NCBI GenBank assembly: GCA_033977485.1
Contig: CM066983.1
Location: forward strand, 110,079,580 to 110,143,579
Reading direction: 5' to 3'
DNA from: Hydrangea macrophylla
Taxonomy: Eukaryota; Streptophyta; Magnoliopsida; Cornales; Hydrangeaceae
Length of the DNA: 64,000 nt
The notes beneath the pieces are model-generated. The model did not search any database. It had not been told where the DNA came from and worked only from the letters and a program-made list of their open reading frames with translations. A program made the translations under genes and the position numbers. Numbering within the stretch: position 1 is the stretch's first letter; the number at the start of each line of letters is the position of its first letter. Below, in pieces: positions 36,165 through 47,415 of this stretch.

Positions 36165-38468
36165 TGTCACAGCCCAGTCCCACAATAGCAGAACCGGAGC
36201 CCGTGCACGCCACCGAGGCTAAACCAATTCGTTAATGTTCCCAAAAGTTTTTTGTTTTAAGAACACACGTAGCAGAACAAAACAAAACATTTAGAAAATC
36301 AGCAGTCCAGTCGACTGATATTGGTCCAACAGAAACTTGATTTTTTTAACATAATCCAGTCGACTATTTTCTACGCCCAGTCGACTGGGACTTCAAATCT
36401 TCAGTCGACTGGTATGGTCCGGTTGACTGGAGTCCAAGCTGGATACAAAATATCTGATTTGCAAATACGACCCAGTCGACTGTGTTGAGGACCCAATCGA
36501 CTGATCCTCTATAAAAAGAGGCAGTGAGTTGCAGGAAAAGAGGGTCCAGTCGACTGTTCCATAAACCAGTCGACTGATTTATGCAGCAGCACACTTAACA
36601 GAATTTTTAAGTTTAAAAGCTTTTTGAAATCATTCAGGGATTAAACACACACACCAAACACACTCCAAAGTGATCCTAACTAGATTAAAACATTACTAAA
36701 GCATAATTATAACATGTTACTAACTATTACAACGTTTCAAATCCATTCTACAATTCCTAGTTAAACATGGCCAACAAGTTATAAAATTCTTATTACAACG
36801 TCTCTATTACCAAAACTACGAAATGCACATGATGAGTCACCTTCTACCAACACTCCCATAGTCCACGTACTCACTTCTGCAAATCTTTGTCGGCATTAAT
36901 ACCTGAAATGGTTATTTGAATAACCACACATATTCAATTTGTTTAAGCTAACGCTTAATGAATAAAACAACATATGCACGTGAATGACAAACATGCTCGC
37001 ATTTACATCTCTACAATTCATACTAGTCTCCGGAGCCTCACGTGTACGTCCCATACTCCCAATCCGCAACTCCTCGCCAATAAGTCCACACGAAAGGGTA
37101 AGACCCACGATTCTTCTCTTCAATCGTGCGACCTTAATGCCCATATCGGCTCCACAAGATGGCTTAGTAACCACGTGCTCCTTTGACCCAAATAAGCAAC
37201 TCAACATGCTCAAATACATATCACCATACTCGCGGTAAACAAAACATGTCACCGTGCTATTGGGCCTACTTATCAATATAATTGCTCAATATGAACTATG
37301 CAATATATCTCTATGAATTAATACATGCTATTCACAAAACATGAATACGTGTCAAGAAATCATTCCAAAAACATAGTTGAATCACTCACCTCTAAATAAC
37401 GCTCCTATAATTCAATCCAAAGAAAACCCAAGCACAAAGAACGTGCAGAAGTTTGCCTAGTACAATTCCTTTGGATCAAAAGTCCAAATATCAACTTTTA
37501 TGAAAAATTCTAGAAAACAACTTTTCGGAAAACTTGGCCGAACGAGGCCTAATAGGTATCAAAACGACGGCCTTACCTCGAGGAGTTCGAATATGAAATT
37601 TGGTGAAAAACCAGCAGACGAACGGTTGTCGTTTGGCGTCGAGAAGCTCTAAGTAGGGGTGTTCAAAAATCGAACCAAACCGACAAACCGAACCGAACCG
37701 ATCGGTTCGGTCGGTTTTAATTTAATTTGTGCAGTGTAAAACCGAACCGAAAATTTACACACTCCGAACCGAACCGAACCGAACCGAAACCGATCGGTTT
37801 TGTCAAAAACCACACCGAACCGAACCGAACCGAACCGTTTACACCCCTAGCTCTAAGCAATCAAATCTCCTTTTTTGCCTCCTCTTGGATTTTAGGTTAA
37901 GAGTTAGAAAAAAATCTAAAGTCATCTCTATCTATATATAGGCAACACTTTCGGAAATCATGTTTACCTCCCCCGAGTTTTTAAAACTCCTAATCAATCT
38001 CTGAAACTTTCTACACAGCTAATTTATAGCTTTACAAGTGAAACCTCAAAATTATAAAAGTTTTTGACTAAGTTCCGTTTGGTTACTAAAACGCTATCTT
38101 CTACATGACTTTTATGAAGTTGCTAATTAGCCTACCAAATTAATAGCGTGTTAATTCATCCTCACCAGGATACTAAAATTAATAACAGAAATAAATTCTA
38201 AACTAGAAATAATACAGATAGTGAAATACACAGGTAAACATTTATTTTCATATAAACATTTAAGTATTCCACAGTGACTGTTTCATACTCGGAGAGACTT
38301 AACAACATCCAAACTCTCATTCAACACTATCTCAATGGGTCTCTAATACAGATACCCAAATTGACTCGTGAGTCAAAGCTCACTCAAACATGTGCTAAAG
38401 ATGCACAACACATCACATTATCATGCATGACAATGTAATGATATGCAATAACACATGCGGGTGTTATA
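36165..38468 (-). repeat. 5' LTR of the nested Ty3 element
   Basis: 2,304 bp including a 196-bp hAT MITE and its 8-bp duplication; without these it is about 2,100 bp, the same as the partner LTR. It carries the same CAGTCGACTG cluster near its 3' end (about 36300-36580). Confidence 0.9.
37654..37849. mobile_element. 196-bp hAT MITE rich in CCGAA repeats
   Basis: It starts TAGGGGTGTTC and ends TTTACACCCCTA. It is flanked by exact 8-mers GCTCTAAG (37646-37653 and 37850-37857). The partner LTR at about 30715 has a single copy of that 8-mer and no insert, which proves the insertion. The body consists of ACCGAA repeats arranged around CCGATCGGTT palindromes. Confidence 0.95.
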
Positions 38469-38473
38469 ATATG

Positions 38474-39146
38474 AGCTTATAAAGGAGGATGAGAAGCACC
38501 AGGTATATAAAGTTCAAAGAAAGGCATTTCAAGAGTATGAGAAGTACTTTATGACAAGGAGTTGTGTTTTGCTTCATGTAGTTGCAAATTGTTTGAGAGC
38601 TCGGGGATACCATGTAGACAAGTGTTAGGCTACTTGCACAAAATGACTAATTTTGAAGAATTTTCTGAACGATACATCTTAAAAAGGTGGACTAAAACAG
38701 CAAACACCGGGGTGGTGATTGATAATGACAATGGCAGAGTGATAAATGATGACAAATCATATCTACTAATGCGGAGTGAGTTAATTCAATATTCTTTGGA
38801 TGTGATTGACAAGGCCTTCACAAGTCAAGAATTCATTAATATTTATAAAGAGGCTTTGGCTAGTGCAAGCGAAAGAATGATACATGTTGCTAGTGGTGGT
38901 CCAAGTTCACAATGTGCCGCCGAGAAAATGAGTTATAATAATGACCGTACTTATAATGAACCCAAACAAGTGAGGGCAAAAGAGTATGGGAAAAGGCTTA
39001 GAGGAAGGAAAGAGAAGGCACTACGGAAGGCAAAGAACTCTAAAACTAGACGTTGTAATGGTTGTGGCCAAGTTGGATAATTACATGACAAAAGAAATTG
39101 TCCAATGCTTATAGATCAGTGTGGATATTTAATTAATACTTTCTAA
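38474..39146 (+). pseudogene. FAR1-type MULE transposase, C-terminal part with SWIM zinc finger
   Basis: Continues the transposase after the Ty3 insertion. The first 90 bp (EDEKHQVYKVQRKAFQEYE) read in one frame. A frameshift near 38540-38560 leads into 38562-39080. There the SWIM finger C-x-C-K-L-F-x4-GIPC-x-Q is visible, with Gln where the family has His. RYILKRWTK follows, and the tail ends in a zinc knuckle CNGCGQVG/LHDKRNC that is cut by a TAA at 39078. Together with 27571-29233 it is the broken gene of the surrounding MULE. Confidence 0.88.
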
Positions 39147-39204
39147 TTTTATTTTTTTTACATATCAATCTTTAAACGATTTTTTTTGTTTGTTTTATTT
39201 TGTG

Positions 39205-39330
39205 TAGAGCTTCTCAAGTCAATGAAGATGCAACTCTGTGATCAAGTTCAAGTTCAAGTCAATGAAGATGCAACTCCGTGTTCAAGTTCAAGTTCAAGTT
39301 CAAGTCAATGAAGATGCAACTCCTTGATCA
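39205..39330 (+). repeat. Tandem repeat (about 45 bp, three copies) behind the transposase
   Basis: The unit 'aagtcaatgaagatgcaact' followed by 'tgatcaagttcaagttc' recurs three times with a variable number of 'aagttc' hexamers. A related stretch in inverted orientation occurs at about 39958-40012. Confidence 0.85.
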
Positions 39331-39536
39331 AAGCTTCATTTCTTTTCTTTTTGCTTTTTTTTAGACAATCAAAGCTTCACTTCTGATGTGTAATGTTTGA
39401 TGTTGATGTCATCTTTTCATCTTGCAGTTTGTTAATAAGTTTAAGTCAATGCAGTTTGTTTTAGTTTGGTGGATGACATGCACATATCATTTGAAATGTG
39501 ATAGAGCCATCTATAGTGTGAGATTTTTTCAAATAT

Positions 39537-39575
<39 letters not shown>

Positions 39576-41284
39576 CTCTCCCGTATCAGTTCAAGTCAAT
39601 GCAGTTTGTTCTGTTTTGATCAAAATTTGATGAATTCTTTCTTCTCTCTCTCTCTCTCTCTGACCCTCAGTTTGATTGTTATTGAGAACCTCCAACAAAA
39701 TGAGGCCTCTTGTGACCACTTAAAGCTTGGCCAGACTTGAACACCCCAATTCCCATATTCTTGTGATGAATTTTTTTTTTGTCAATAGCAAACCAACATC
39801 TCCAATGGAAGTGCATTTTCAATTGTATTCAACATAGTGAACAAGGGACATAATCTATAAAGCCATTCATTAACATTAAACATTACAATTTTTGTCAAAA
39901 TCGACATTTAAAAGTACAAATGAAGCTTCATGTAGTTTCTGAAGCATTGCTATCATCCTTTGAACTTGAACTTGAACACAGAGTTGGATCTTCAATTCAA
40001 CAGTCGCTTCTTCTTCTCCCATGTTTTCACATTTTTATGGCCTGCTTGCACATCCTAAGAATTTTAGTGAGCTCATTTATAAAGCATTTAAATGTATAAA
40101 TCCATTATCTTGAAAATAGGTCATTTGGATTAATTTGCATTCATGCTAAAAGGAATGCTTAATCTCATCAAATATATCATCTTAAAAGAACCCACGAATG
40201 ACCACATGTGAAGAAAAATTAATTTGCATTCAATTTTTCACAATGAACAAACTCAGCTGGATTAGTTTCTATCGCACAACTATGCCCTTATACCATATGG
40301 AGCAGATGAATCAGTACGTCATTGAAAGAACTTCAAAAACTTAACAATAAGATTAAACTAGAAGAATAAACAATAATGCACCCTTCTTGCTACAATATAC
40401 CCTCTTAAATGGATATGAGAAGATAAGATTGAAAAGATATACTTCCACACATGTTAAAATTTGGTACAAATTAACCATAGACAAATGTAATCTTCCAATT
40501 TTCTGAAAAGTAAAGAAGAAATACAAAAACTTGAATACATTGGGCAAAAAAAGAGGGGGCAACTATCAAAACTCACAAAACGTTAAACAAGTTAAATTAG
40601 TAGCAGAAATCACCCAAATTTGGTCCCAAAGCCATTTCGAATCCCAGTAGAACCCACAATGACAATAATAACCGCCATTTTTGAATAGACATGGTCTTTT
40701 TTCAGCATTACATTTTATTGCTGAAGGCCCTCACAGTCAGTACAGGAAAGGTTGCAAATCTATGTGTCAATGAGGTTTTTGTTTCCAAAAATTCAGGAAA
40801 TATGACTTCCCAAATTCAATCAGTCCCAACTTAAGTAAATAAAAAACCAAAAAAATATTGTTTAATTCATTTCTTTTCCTAGCTTTCTCAGAAAACAGTG
40901 TAAATTCAAGGCGTGTATGGAGAGAGAGAGAGAGGGGGGGGGGGGGAGGGGGGGGAAAACCTCATTGAAGCCATATTTTTGGCGATATTGGCTCTGAACA
41001 GAAGGGCTAAAGAATAGAGAAGCATTGTAGATGAGATACGAAGAGTGCTTCGTCATCAAATTCAGCAATACAAAATTGAAATTTAGGCCCACCACACTGC
41101 CAATTCAACCAAAACGATCAATTAAAAAAAAAATTCTTCATATTTTTCTTAAATTTAGGTCATGTAAAGACAATCGATAAAGGAAAATGAATTACTATTA
41201 GTGGAGTAACCCATCCCAATTACGACTTGAGGGTGATCGACCAAGACGAAAACGCAACCCATCCCAATACATTGTATAGAGAGA
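39331..41284. other. MULE interior, 3' half without a supported gene
   Basis: Contains CT microsatellites (39537-39571, 39643-39661), an inverted fragment resembling the transposase 5' coding region joined to its 3' tail repeats (39958-40025), and otherwise AT-rich DNA. No second MULE gene (mudrB-like) could be recognised. A poly-G run lies at 40936-40957. Confidence 0.6.
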
Positions 41285-41521
41285 TGGAGAATGGGACTAG
41301 TTCAGTGAGAGACGAAGAAGAGAGATAGAGGGTTGGGGACTAGTCGGGGATGGAGTGCATCGAACTATTTCAGAGAGGTCGAGGATGGAGGGACGACCAG
41401 AGAGTAGAGGTTGGGGATGGAGGGACTGAGGTTTGGTGGGCGGGGATGGAGGGACTGAGAGGTTTTGTGGATTGCGACCACAGTGATAGTCGAAGAGAAA
41501 GGGGGATGAAGAAGAAGAAGA

Positions 41522-41567
<46 letters not shown>

Positions 41568-41820
41568 TGGGGGGGGGTTGGTGGGTGCTGGACTGGTGCA
41601 GGGGAGCCGCCGGGCTGGTTCTGGCACCGACACCGAATTGAAAGGATGAGAGAGTGAGAGATGCAGAGAGAGGGAGATGTTTGGGGGGACAAATCGTGAG
41701 AGAGGGAGTGAAATATTGGGGGTAAAATCAGGCCCTAATTTTTGGAAATTGATATGACCCGTTTTGGACCCGGGGGTTTAACCTAGTGCGCTTACCCAGT
41801 GCGCTCTGGAGCCGGACTGT
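41285..41820 (-). repeat. MULE right terminal inverted repeat
   Basis: Inverted counterpart of 24189-24441 plus 26530-26825. It contains an expanded GA microsatellite (41527-41561) where the left arm has CT. It ends at 41820 next to the 9-mer AAAGAACAA. Confidence 0.9.
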
Positions 41821-41968
41821 AAAGAACAAAGCCAAAACCCTTTCCACAATGTGTCATGTGGCATTTTGTGAGTTTTTCTTTTGTCCACTAAGCATTGCTT
41901 AATTATTTTCTTTTTCTTTTTCTTTTTTATAAATTCATTATTTCTTTATAACATACATACACACACGC

Positions 41969-42013
<45 letters not shown>

Positions 42014-42140
42014 GTATGTGAATCATATCATATCTATCATATGTTAATACAAGTTCTCTTCAACTTCTCAAAATTATAACAATTTATTATTATTAAATTC
42101 ATCTTCTAGAGTCTTTATCTTTCTAACACGACTAGAAAGT
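41821..42140. other. Short spacer with CA/TA microsatellite
   Basis: AT-rich DNA with (CA)n and (TA)n runs at about 41960-42014; no gene seen. Confidence 0.7.
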
Positions 42141-43740
42141 TGTGCGCTCTTGTGCAACACCCAAGTGTAGGTGATCGTGCAAGTAATACTGGATAAGTCC
42201 AGGTCGATCCCACAGGGAAGGAATAGGAAGAATATCTACTAAGTTACAACCTAAAGAAAATGAAAAGAAAATAAGAATGTTGGGAGTGGATGTTCTAACG
42301 AATCCTAATTAATTAAATTAAACTAAATAATAAACTAAACATAAAGAAACATAACTAATTAAATAAATAAACTAAAGGTGTTGGAAATACGAGAATCCAC
42401 ATTGATCCTAACCATCTACCATGCATACTCATTAATGTTCTATGGAGTTCATTCCTTTTCAGCATTCCGTATTTTTCTAAAGATATAGAATCAATAGCCC
42501 TTTCATGACCGGGACTACATCATCACAATTGATTTAAAATACTTGAAAGACGGTTTAAAACAATGGTTATTACTTGCACTCTAAATGGTGTTAGCATTCA
42601 AAGTGGTTTTCAAAAGTCATTGAAGAAAAGGCATTAAGACTTTAAGTTCTAAAAACTATTTGTGACAAACTGAGTTTATTGGGACAATTTGATGACATAT
42701 TTCTAAAACAAAAAGTCATGGAATACTTAAAAGAATCATCTCAAGATTTAACATGTTCGATCGATCGAAGCGCTCTCGATCGATCGGACATCATCATCCT
42801 TCAATCGATCGAAATGCCTTCGATCGCTTGACTATGGCTCTGGTTCGATCGATCGAAATACCTTCGATCGATCGAGACCAAGGTTTCTAAAGATTGCATG
42901 GCAGAGGTTGGGAATCAATATTTCATCACATATTCCCAATGTCTAAACTACAAAAACATGAATAAACCAATACAGAAATAGTAACCTAGTGTAATCATTA
43001 ACATCTAAAGCAATAAACAATGAAACAAAGAAAAGGAGAAGAAAAACCTGGAAATCATCTGAAATAAACTTGTACTAATCTTGAACTAAACTTTAATCTT
43101 CAATAATCTTCAATAAATCAATGGAAAAGAGGAAGAAAAACAAGAATCTAACCTAATCTACTCCTAATCTAACCCTAAAACTACCATAAACTGCTGTTTT
43201 TCGCGTTCTGGAGCGTCCTCCCTTCGTCTGGCGTCAAAACGACTTATATATAGGGTTCCCACAGAGTTTACGCAACTTTTGGGTGAATATGAAGTTCGAT
43301 CGATCGAGCTTAGTTCGATCGATCGAAGGTTCGATCAATTGAACTCTCCTCAATCGCTTGAACTCTTCTGATTTTGACAGCTCTGCGCTCCAATGGAAGA
43401 ATGGCCATAACTTTTTACTCGGACCTCGGATTGACCTCTTGTTTGCGGCCACGCGACCGTAACTCAAAGATCTACATTTCATATCTCTGGGAAAATCTTC
43501 CAAATTTGAAGTCTTCATTGTCAAAAATGGCGTTTTCCCAGCTGCTTCTGTTGTTCTACCCACCAGAATCACTTTTCTTTAGCTCCACTTCATTGATTTA
43601 CATTCTAATACATATAAAACAATGCAAAAACATATGTTTTAGCATTAACACAATAAAAATAACATTGTTATTAGAATGCACCTACATGTAGGGACTTTGG
43701 GGATAAAAGTATGCATAAAAGATCATGTAATACGCTATGA
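42141..43740 (-). mobile_element. Probable LTR-retrotransposon non-coding remnant with TCGATCGA clusters
   Basis: The block at 42150-42225 ('gtgatcgtgcaagtaatactgg', 'gtccaggtcgatcccacaggga') resembles a phrase I know from non-coding parts of plant Ty3 elements. Two clusters of TTCGATCGATCGAA-like palindromes occur at 42756-42878 and 43294-43365. No coding region is supported; the 43234-43572 ORF has no recognisable domain. Boundaries are approximate and I did not find LTR termini. Confidence 0.45.
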
Positions 43741-45514
43741 ACATGCACTTTTCACCTCGAATCACTTTCATTTATTAAATTATATTTTATTGGACAAATA
43801 AACCTCTTTACATTCAAATGTGTTAATCTAATTCATACATATTGATATGTCCAAAATAATCTAGCCAAGAAGACAGTGCCACGTCACCCAGAGGCGCCGG
43901 TTATTCCGGTAAGGGCGCACCCCGTGAGGCCGAGCATTCCCGAGGTGTCCATGCAAACCGCGCGGTCATACCAACAGGCCGGGCATAAAGGTCGCGATGT
44001 CCCGCGATCCCGACCTGTCTAGCAGTTTCCTAAATCAACTACAAGTTTGCGAAAGGAGATATGACAGTTTCCTAGACCACTTAGGAAACTCTCCTAAGAT
44101 CATGCAAATCTATTGTGATTAGATTAGGCTTCCTAATCCTGTCAAATTACCATGTATGTAATAACCTCCATTTCCATCTAATTATTTGTATTTACATTTG
44201 ACATATTAGAATCCAATTTGAATTTCCATGTTTAATCTGTATTCGTAGAGTTATTTTAAATTTGCAACTCTCATATTGAAATTGATTTCTTGTTGTATTT
44301 CATAGTTAAAATTCTTATTGGGGTCAAACTGTAATTTTTTATAAAGTTAGTAATGCCTGTGTTGGATTATAAAACCATATTTCAAAACGATGGAAATATT
44401 TTCTTTTGACTCAATCAGTATTTTTATAAAACCAGAAAACCAATCCTTACTTTAAAATGAATTTTCTGTATTTTTGTGGTGACCACCGTGCCACGAAAAT
44501 ACCAGTTGACGTTTAAAACTGTCCCCGCGGTGTTAAACTTCCACAGATTTTGGAAGTGATGTAAGGTTGTGAAATGACTTGTGCTTTATTTCCATTTATG
44601 GCAAACTAACCATTGACTAAGGCCTTGTTTGGGATTGCTTGTAGTGTGTGTGTTATTTTGTTCCTAAAAGCAAATTACCCAAACACCTAGCAATTGCCCC
44701 CTAGGAGTCTATTCTTGACTCTTGGTTAATCTGGAGAGTTTATATCAGTGTATATATCTATGTATAACTCCTTATCCTGCTGTGTTTTCCTTTGATTAAT
44801 TAGTGTAATCAACTTAGTTGTGGAGTAAAGATCACAACTCACAACTTGGAGTCCAAGTTGTGAAGTTCTATATATACCACACATCTCACATTTCTGCACA
44901 CACATTATTGAGAGGGTGATTGGGAGAGATACACAGGGAGTTTTAGAGAGACTTGGGAGTTCATAATTTCAGAATTGTAGCGAGAGAAAGCTTCCCTCCA
45001 TAGCCAAACTTGTTATTTGATTTCTTATTTCTTGGATTCTTTCTCAACAATTCCTCACTCTTAATCTCAGTGAGTATTATTAACTCACTAAGAATGTAAT
45101 TTCATATTTAATTGCTGTGTATTTGTTTAATTTTGTAAATCTCCATTGATGATTTTACGGTTGAAGTTCAAAGCTTAGAAATATGAAAATTTTCAATCTT
45201 AACCAAAACTTGTTTTCAGAGATGATTATGAAAGATTATGATACATAGAAGCTCCTGTCAAAGTATTGAGGCCTAATTTGTTCATATGAGAAAGTATATA
45301 AGAAATTAAGTTTTGACAACTTTTAATTTTTCATAAAATTAGAGAGATATGGTTTGATTCATGTTAAATTAGTTGTAGATTCTTAATCCTTGTGAAAAAC
45401 TGAAGAGATCCATATATTATATGTCCTATATGCTTCGGGTTTGCAAAATGGGTCAAAATGGACCCTTAAACTGAAAACAGGGGAAAAACCAACGAGGAAG
45501 ACGAAGCCTCTGCT

Positions 45515-45775
45515 TCATCTCGCGCGCGCGAGCGGACCGCGCGAGCGACCCCTCGCGCGAGCGGCCCGCGCGCGCGAGACTTGTATTCTCAGACAGACAG
45601 AAAAGTTTATATATTAAAAATGAAAATTAGACTGATCGCGCGAGCGGACCGCGCGAGCGATCCGCGCGCGCAATCCTTGCGTCCCCAGGCAGACAGAAGG
45701 GTTTATATAAAGAAAAATAAAAAAATGGGCAGGTCGCGTGAGCGACCCCTCACGCGAGCGGCCCGCGCGCGCGAC
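45515..45775 (+). repeat. GC-rich array of GCGCGAGCG motifs within the solo LTR
   Basis: Three imperfect blocks of CGCGCGAGCGGACC/GCGAGCGACCCC-type motifs alternate with 'cagacagaaaagtttatata'-type spacers. CpG density is extreme compared with the AT-rich surroundings. Confidence 0.9.
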
Positions 45776-46084
45776 TTCTGTCAGTTTCTAGTTCTTTCTT
45801 GTTTTGTGTTAAGAAACTGTTTGGGTGGTATTTTATGTACTGTTAAAGCTCTGTTTGGGAATTTATTAAATCAGAATCTTAATTTATTATGTTTGACCGA
45901 TTAAAACGTCGTATTATGACTAATCAACCCCCGTGGGCTCGTTGTTTATATAATCCTGTGATTTGCCTCATGTTTTAAAGTTCACGACATACATGTGGAG
46001 TCAGTGGTACATGCATGGTGACTGTGAATGTTGGTCAGTTTGGAAAAGAGTAATGGTCAGTGTGGCATAGTGAGTGCGGTTGAG

Positions 46085-46440
46085 ATTGTGTTGTGGACAC
46101 TCCCTGGTAAGTGAGTACCAAAGTGTGTTGTGATTGAGATTGCGGCGAGGGTGTCTTTGAAATACGACGGTGGCAAAACTGGACACTCCCTGACGACCAT
46201 GGTAGCGTCAAAGTGTGTGAAGCCGAACTTGGACATTCCCTGGCACTCATGGTAGTGCTAAAGTGTGGCCTACGGACACTCCCTGATACCCGAGTCTGGA
46301 TACTGCGTGAGGGTTCCTCCAGTATTTGCATGGCGGATTAGGTAGTCAAAGTGTGAGGCAATGGACACTCCCTGGTACCCCGGACCGAAGTGTGAGGCAA
46401 ACTGGACATTCCCTGGCACCCCTGTGCTAAAGTGTGACTA
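46085..46440 (+). repeat. Minisatellite-like array (about 35-60 bp unit) in the solo LTR
   Basis: At least six degenerate copies of a unit with 'ggacactccctgg' followed by 'aaagtgtg'. Short ORFs on the minus strand here are by-products of the repeat. Confidence 0.85.
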
Positions 46441-47415
46441 TCTTAGCATTTCAAAGATACCAGTATGTGATGGTAGGTTGTTGGGTTTTGTCGAGAGAAA
46501 AGAGTCGGTAAGATGAGATGGTGCATTGTTCTCATACACGGTCACATATATGTGAATTTCACCTTTCAAATAATATTGTGGTTGTTTCTTAAAAATGAAC
46601 TTCTTGTTTTAATATTGGATTAAATGAGAAATGTAGAGAGGTAAATGAATATGTTTTACATTCAACGTTATGTTTTTAATACTCACCAGCTTCTTGAAGC
46701 TGACGACGTTGATGCGTCCTGGACATTCGTGTTCAGGTTTTTTAGGTTTTGATCAAGCTGAGCATTACGACTATGCAAATTGAGAAACAACTGCTGGAAA
46801 TAGAATTTACTTTAATATGCTTTAAGTTGAACTGATTTTGTAATAAGGATGGCTGTAATAGACATTAGTTATTATGTTGTTTTAAGGCGGCTTGTGCCTT
46901 AGTTGACCCCGTGCTGTAATATGTAATAAGTTAGAATAATATTTGTAAGCTTTGATTGCTCTACTCTGATTATTGTTTTGTCGTTCGACGTTTGGGACGG
47001 AATTGATCCTTCAAACTGTCGCGACCTACGGGTCCATAAAGGAAATTAAACGCTTTCCTTATTTATGCTACGTCGGGGCGTGACAATGTAAGGATGGACT
47101 CTTGCACCTATAAAAGAGCCCACCTACCCTATTTACAGGGATCAGAATTCCATCCCACAATCAATTCTCTAAGCTTACAAGCATTCAACAGAGAACTCAC
47201 CATCAATACGCATACACCCGACCGGTATTACTGGTAGTGCCGCCCACCTTTGTTGGCTCACCAGGCCCGCCGATGATCTGCTAGTGAGAGCGCATAGACG
47301 CAACCGTGGACGTAGGTCACCTCGTTAACGGGACCGAACCACATACAAATTGTTCTCATCTCTTTCTCTCTCAAAACCTTTCTTACCAATTTTAGGCATC
47401 ATCACATATATTTGT

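Larger units (their letters stand above)
29234..38468 (-). mobile_element. Complete but decayed Ty3 chromovirus inserted in the MULE transposase
   Basis: The right (5') LTR 36165-38468 and left (3') LTR 29234-31342 flank a degenerate gag-pol on the minus strand. The target duplication ATATG is exact (29229-29233 and 38469-38473), so the transposase is split precisely there. Minus-strand LTR ends are TATAACACCC...GTGACA, with TA instead of the usual TG at the start in both copies. The primer-binding site TGGTATCAGAG is at 36149-36159 (minus) and a purine tract AAGTGGGAGAG lies beside the 3' LTR (about 31346-31356). In the first 175 bp the LTRs differ at roughly 7 percent of sites by eye, so this is an old insertion. 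Confidence 0.92.
24189..41820 (+). mobile_element. Large MULE with long TIRs and FAR1-type transposase, heavily nested
   Basis: The left end (24189, CAGTCCGG...) and right end (41820, ...CCGGACTGT) begin inverted repeats of about 540 bp, visible after removing a solo LTR from the left arm. The flanking 9-mers AAAGAGCAA (24180-24188) and AAAGAACAA (41821-41829) match at 8 of 9 positions, the Mutator signature. A FAR1/MULE transposase pseudogene (27571-29233 continuing at 38474-39146) lies inside on the plus strand. Without nested insertions the element would be about 6.3 kb. Left arm: 24189-24441 plus 26530 to about 26825. Right arm: about 41285 to 41820. Confidence 0.9.
44157..47085 (+). mobile_element. 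2.9-kb solo Ty3 LTR with exact TSD
   Basis: TGTAATAACC at 44157 and GGGGCGTGACA at 47085 are bordered by identical 5-mers ATGTA (44152-44156 and 47086-47090). A TATA box CTATATATA lies at about 44868, followed by a leader ending in a splice-donor-like CAGTGAGT (45069). Farther on come GCGCGAGCG arrays (45515-45775) and an array of about 35-bp repeats 'ggacactccctgg...aaagtgtg' (46085-46440). The last about 100 bp resemble the end of the LTR at 54457-56691, so the two families are related. No coding sequence. Confidence 0.92.
43852..47415 (+). mobile_element. Older LTR split by a solo LTR
   Basis: The segments 43852-44156 and 47086 to about 47415 form one unit once the internal solo LTR is removed. 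They hold a GC-rich upstream part (43880-44020), then CCTATAAAAG (about 47109), a TATA-like box, then a leader with 'cattcaacagagaactcacc'. This is the layout of a plant Ty3 (possibly Tat-type) LTR, TGTCC at the start. Outer termini and TSD are not firmly resolved. Confidence 0.5.

Noticed and set aside
37729..37941. ORF with NRTEP-type repeats
   Set aside because: It is a reading through the ACCGAA-repeat hAT MITE.
41350..41692. ORFs on both strands in the MULE right end
   Set aside because: They are produced by the GA/CT microsatellite and TIR sequence.
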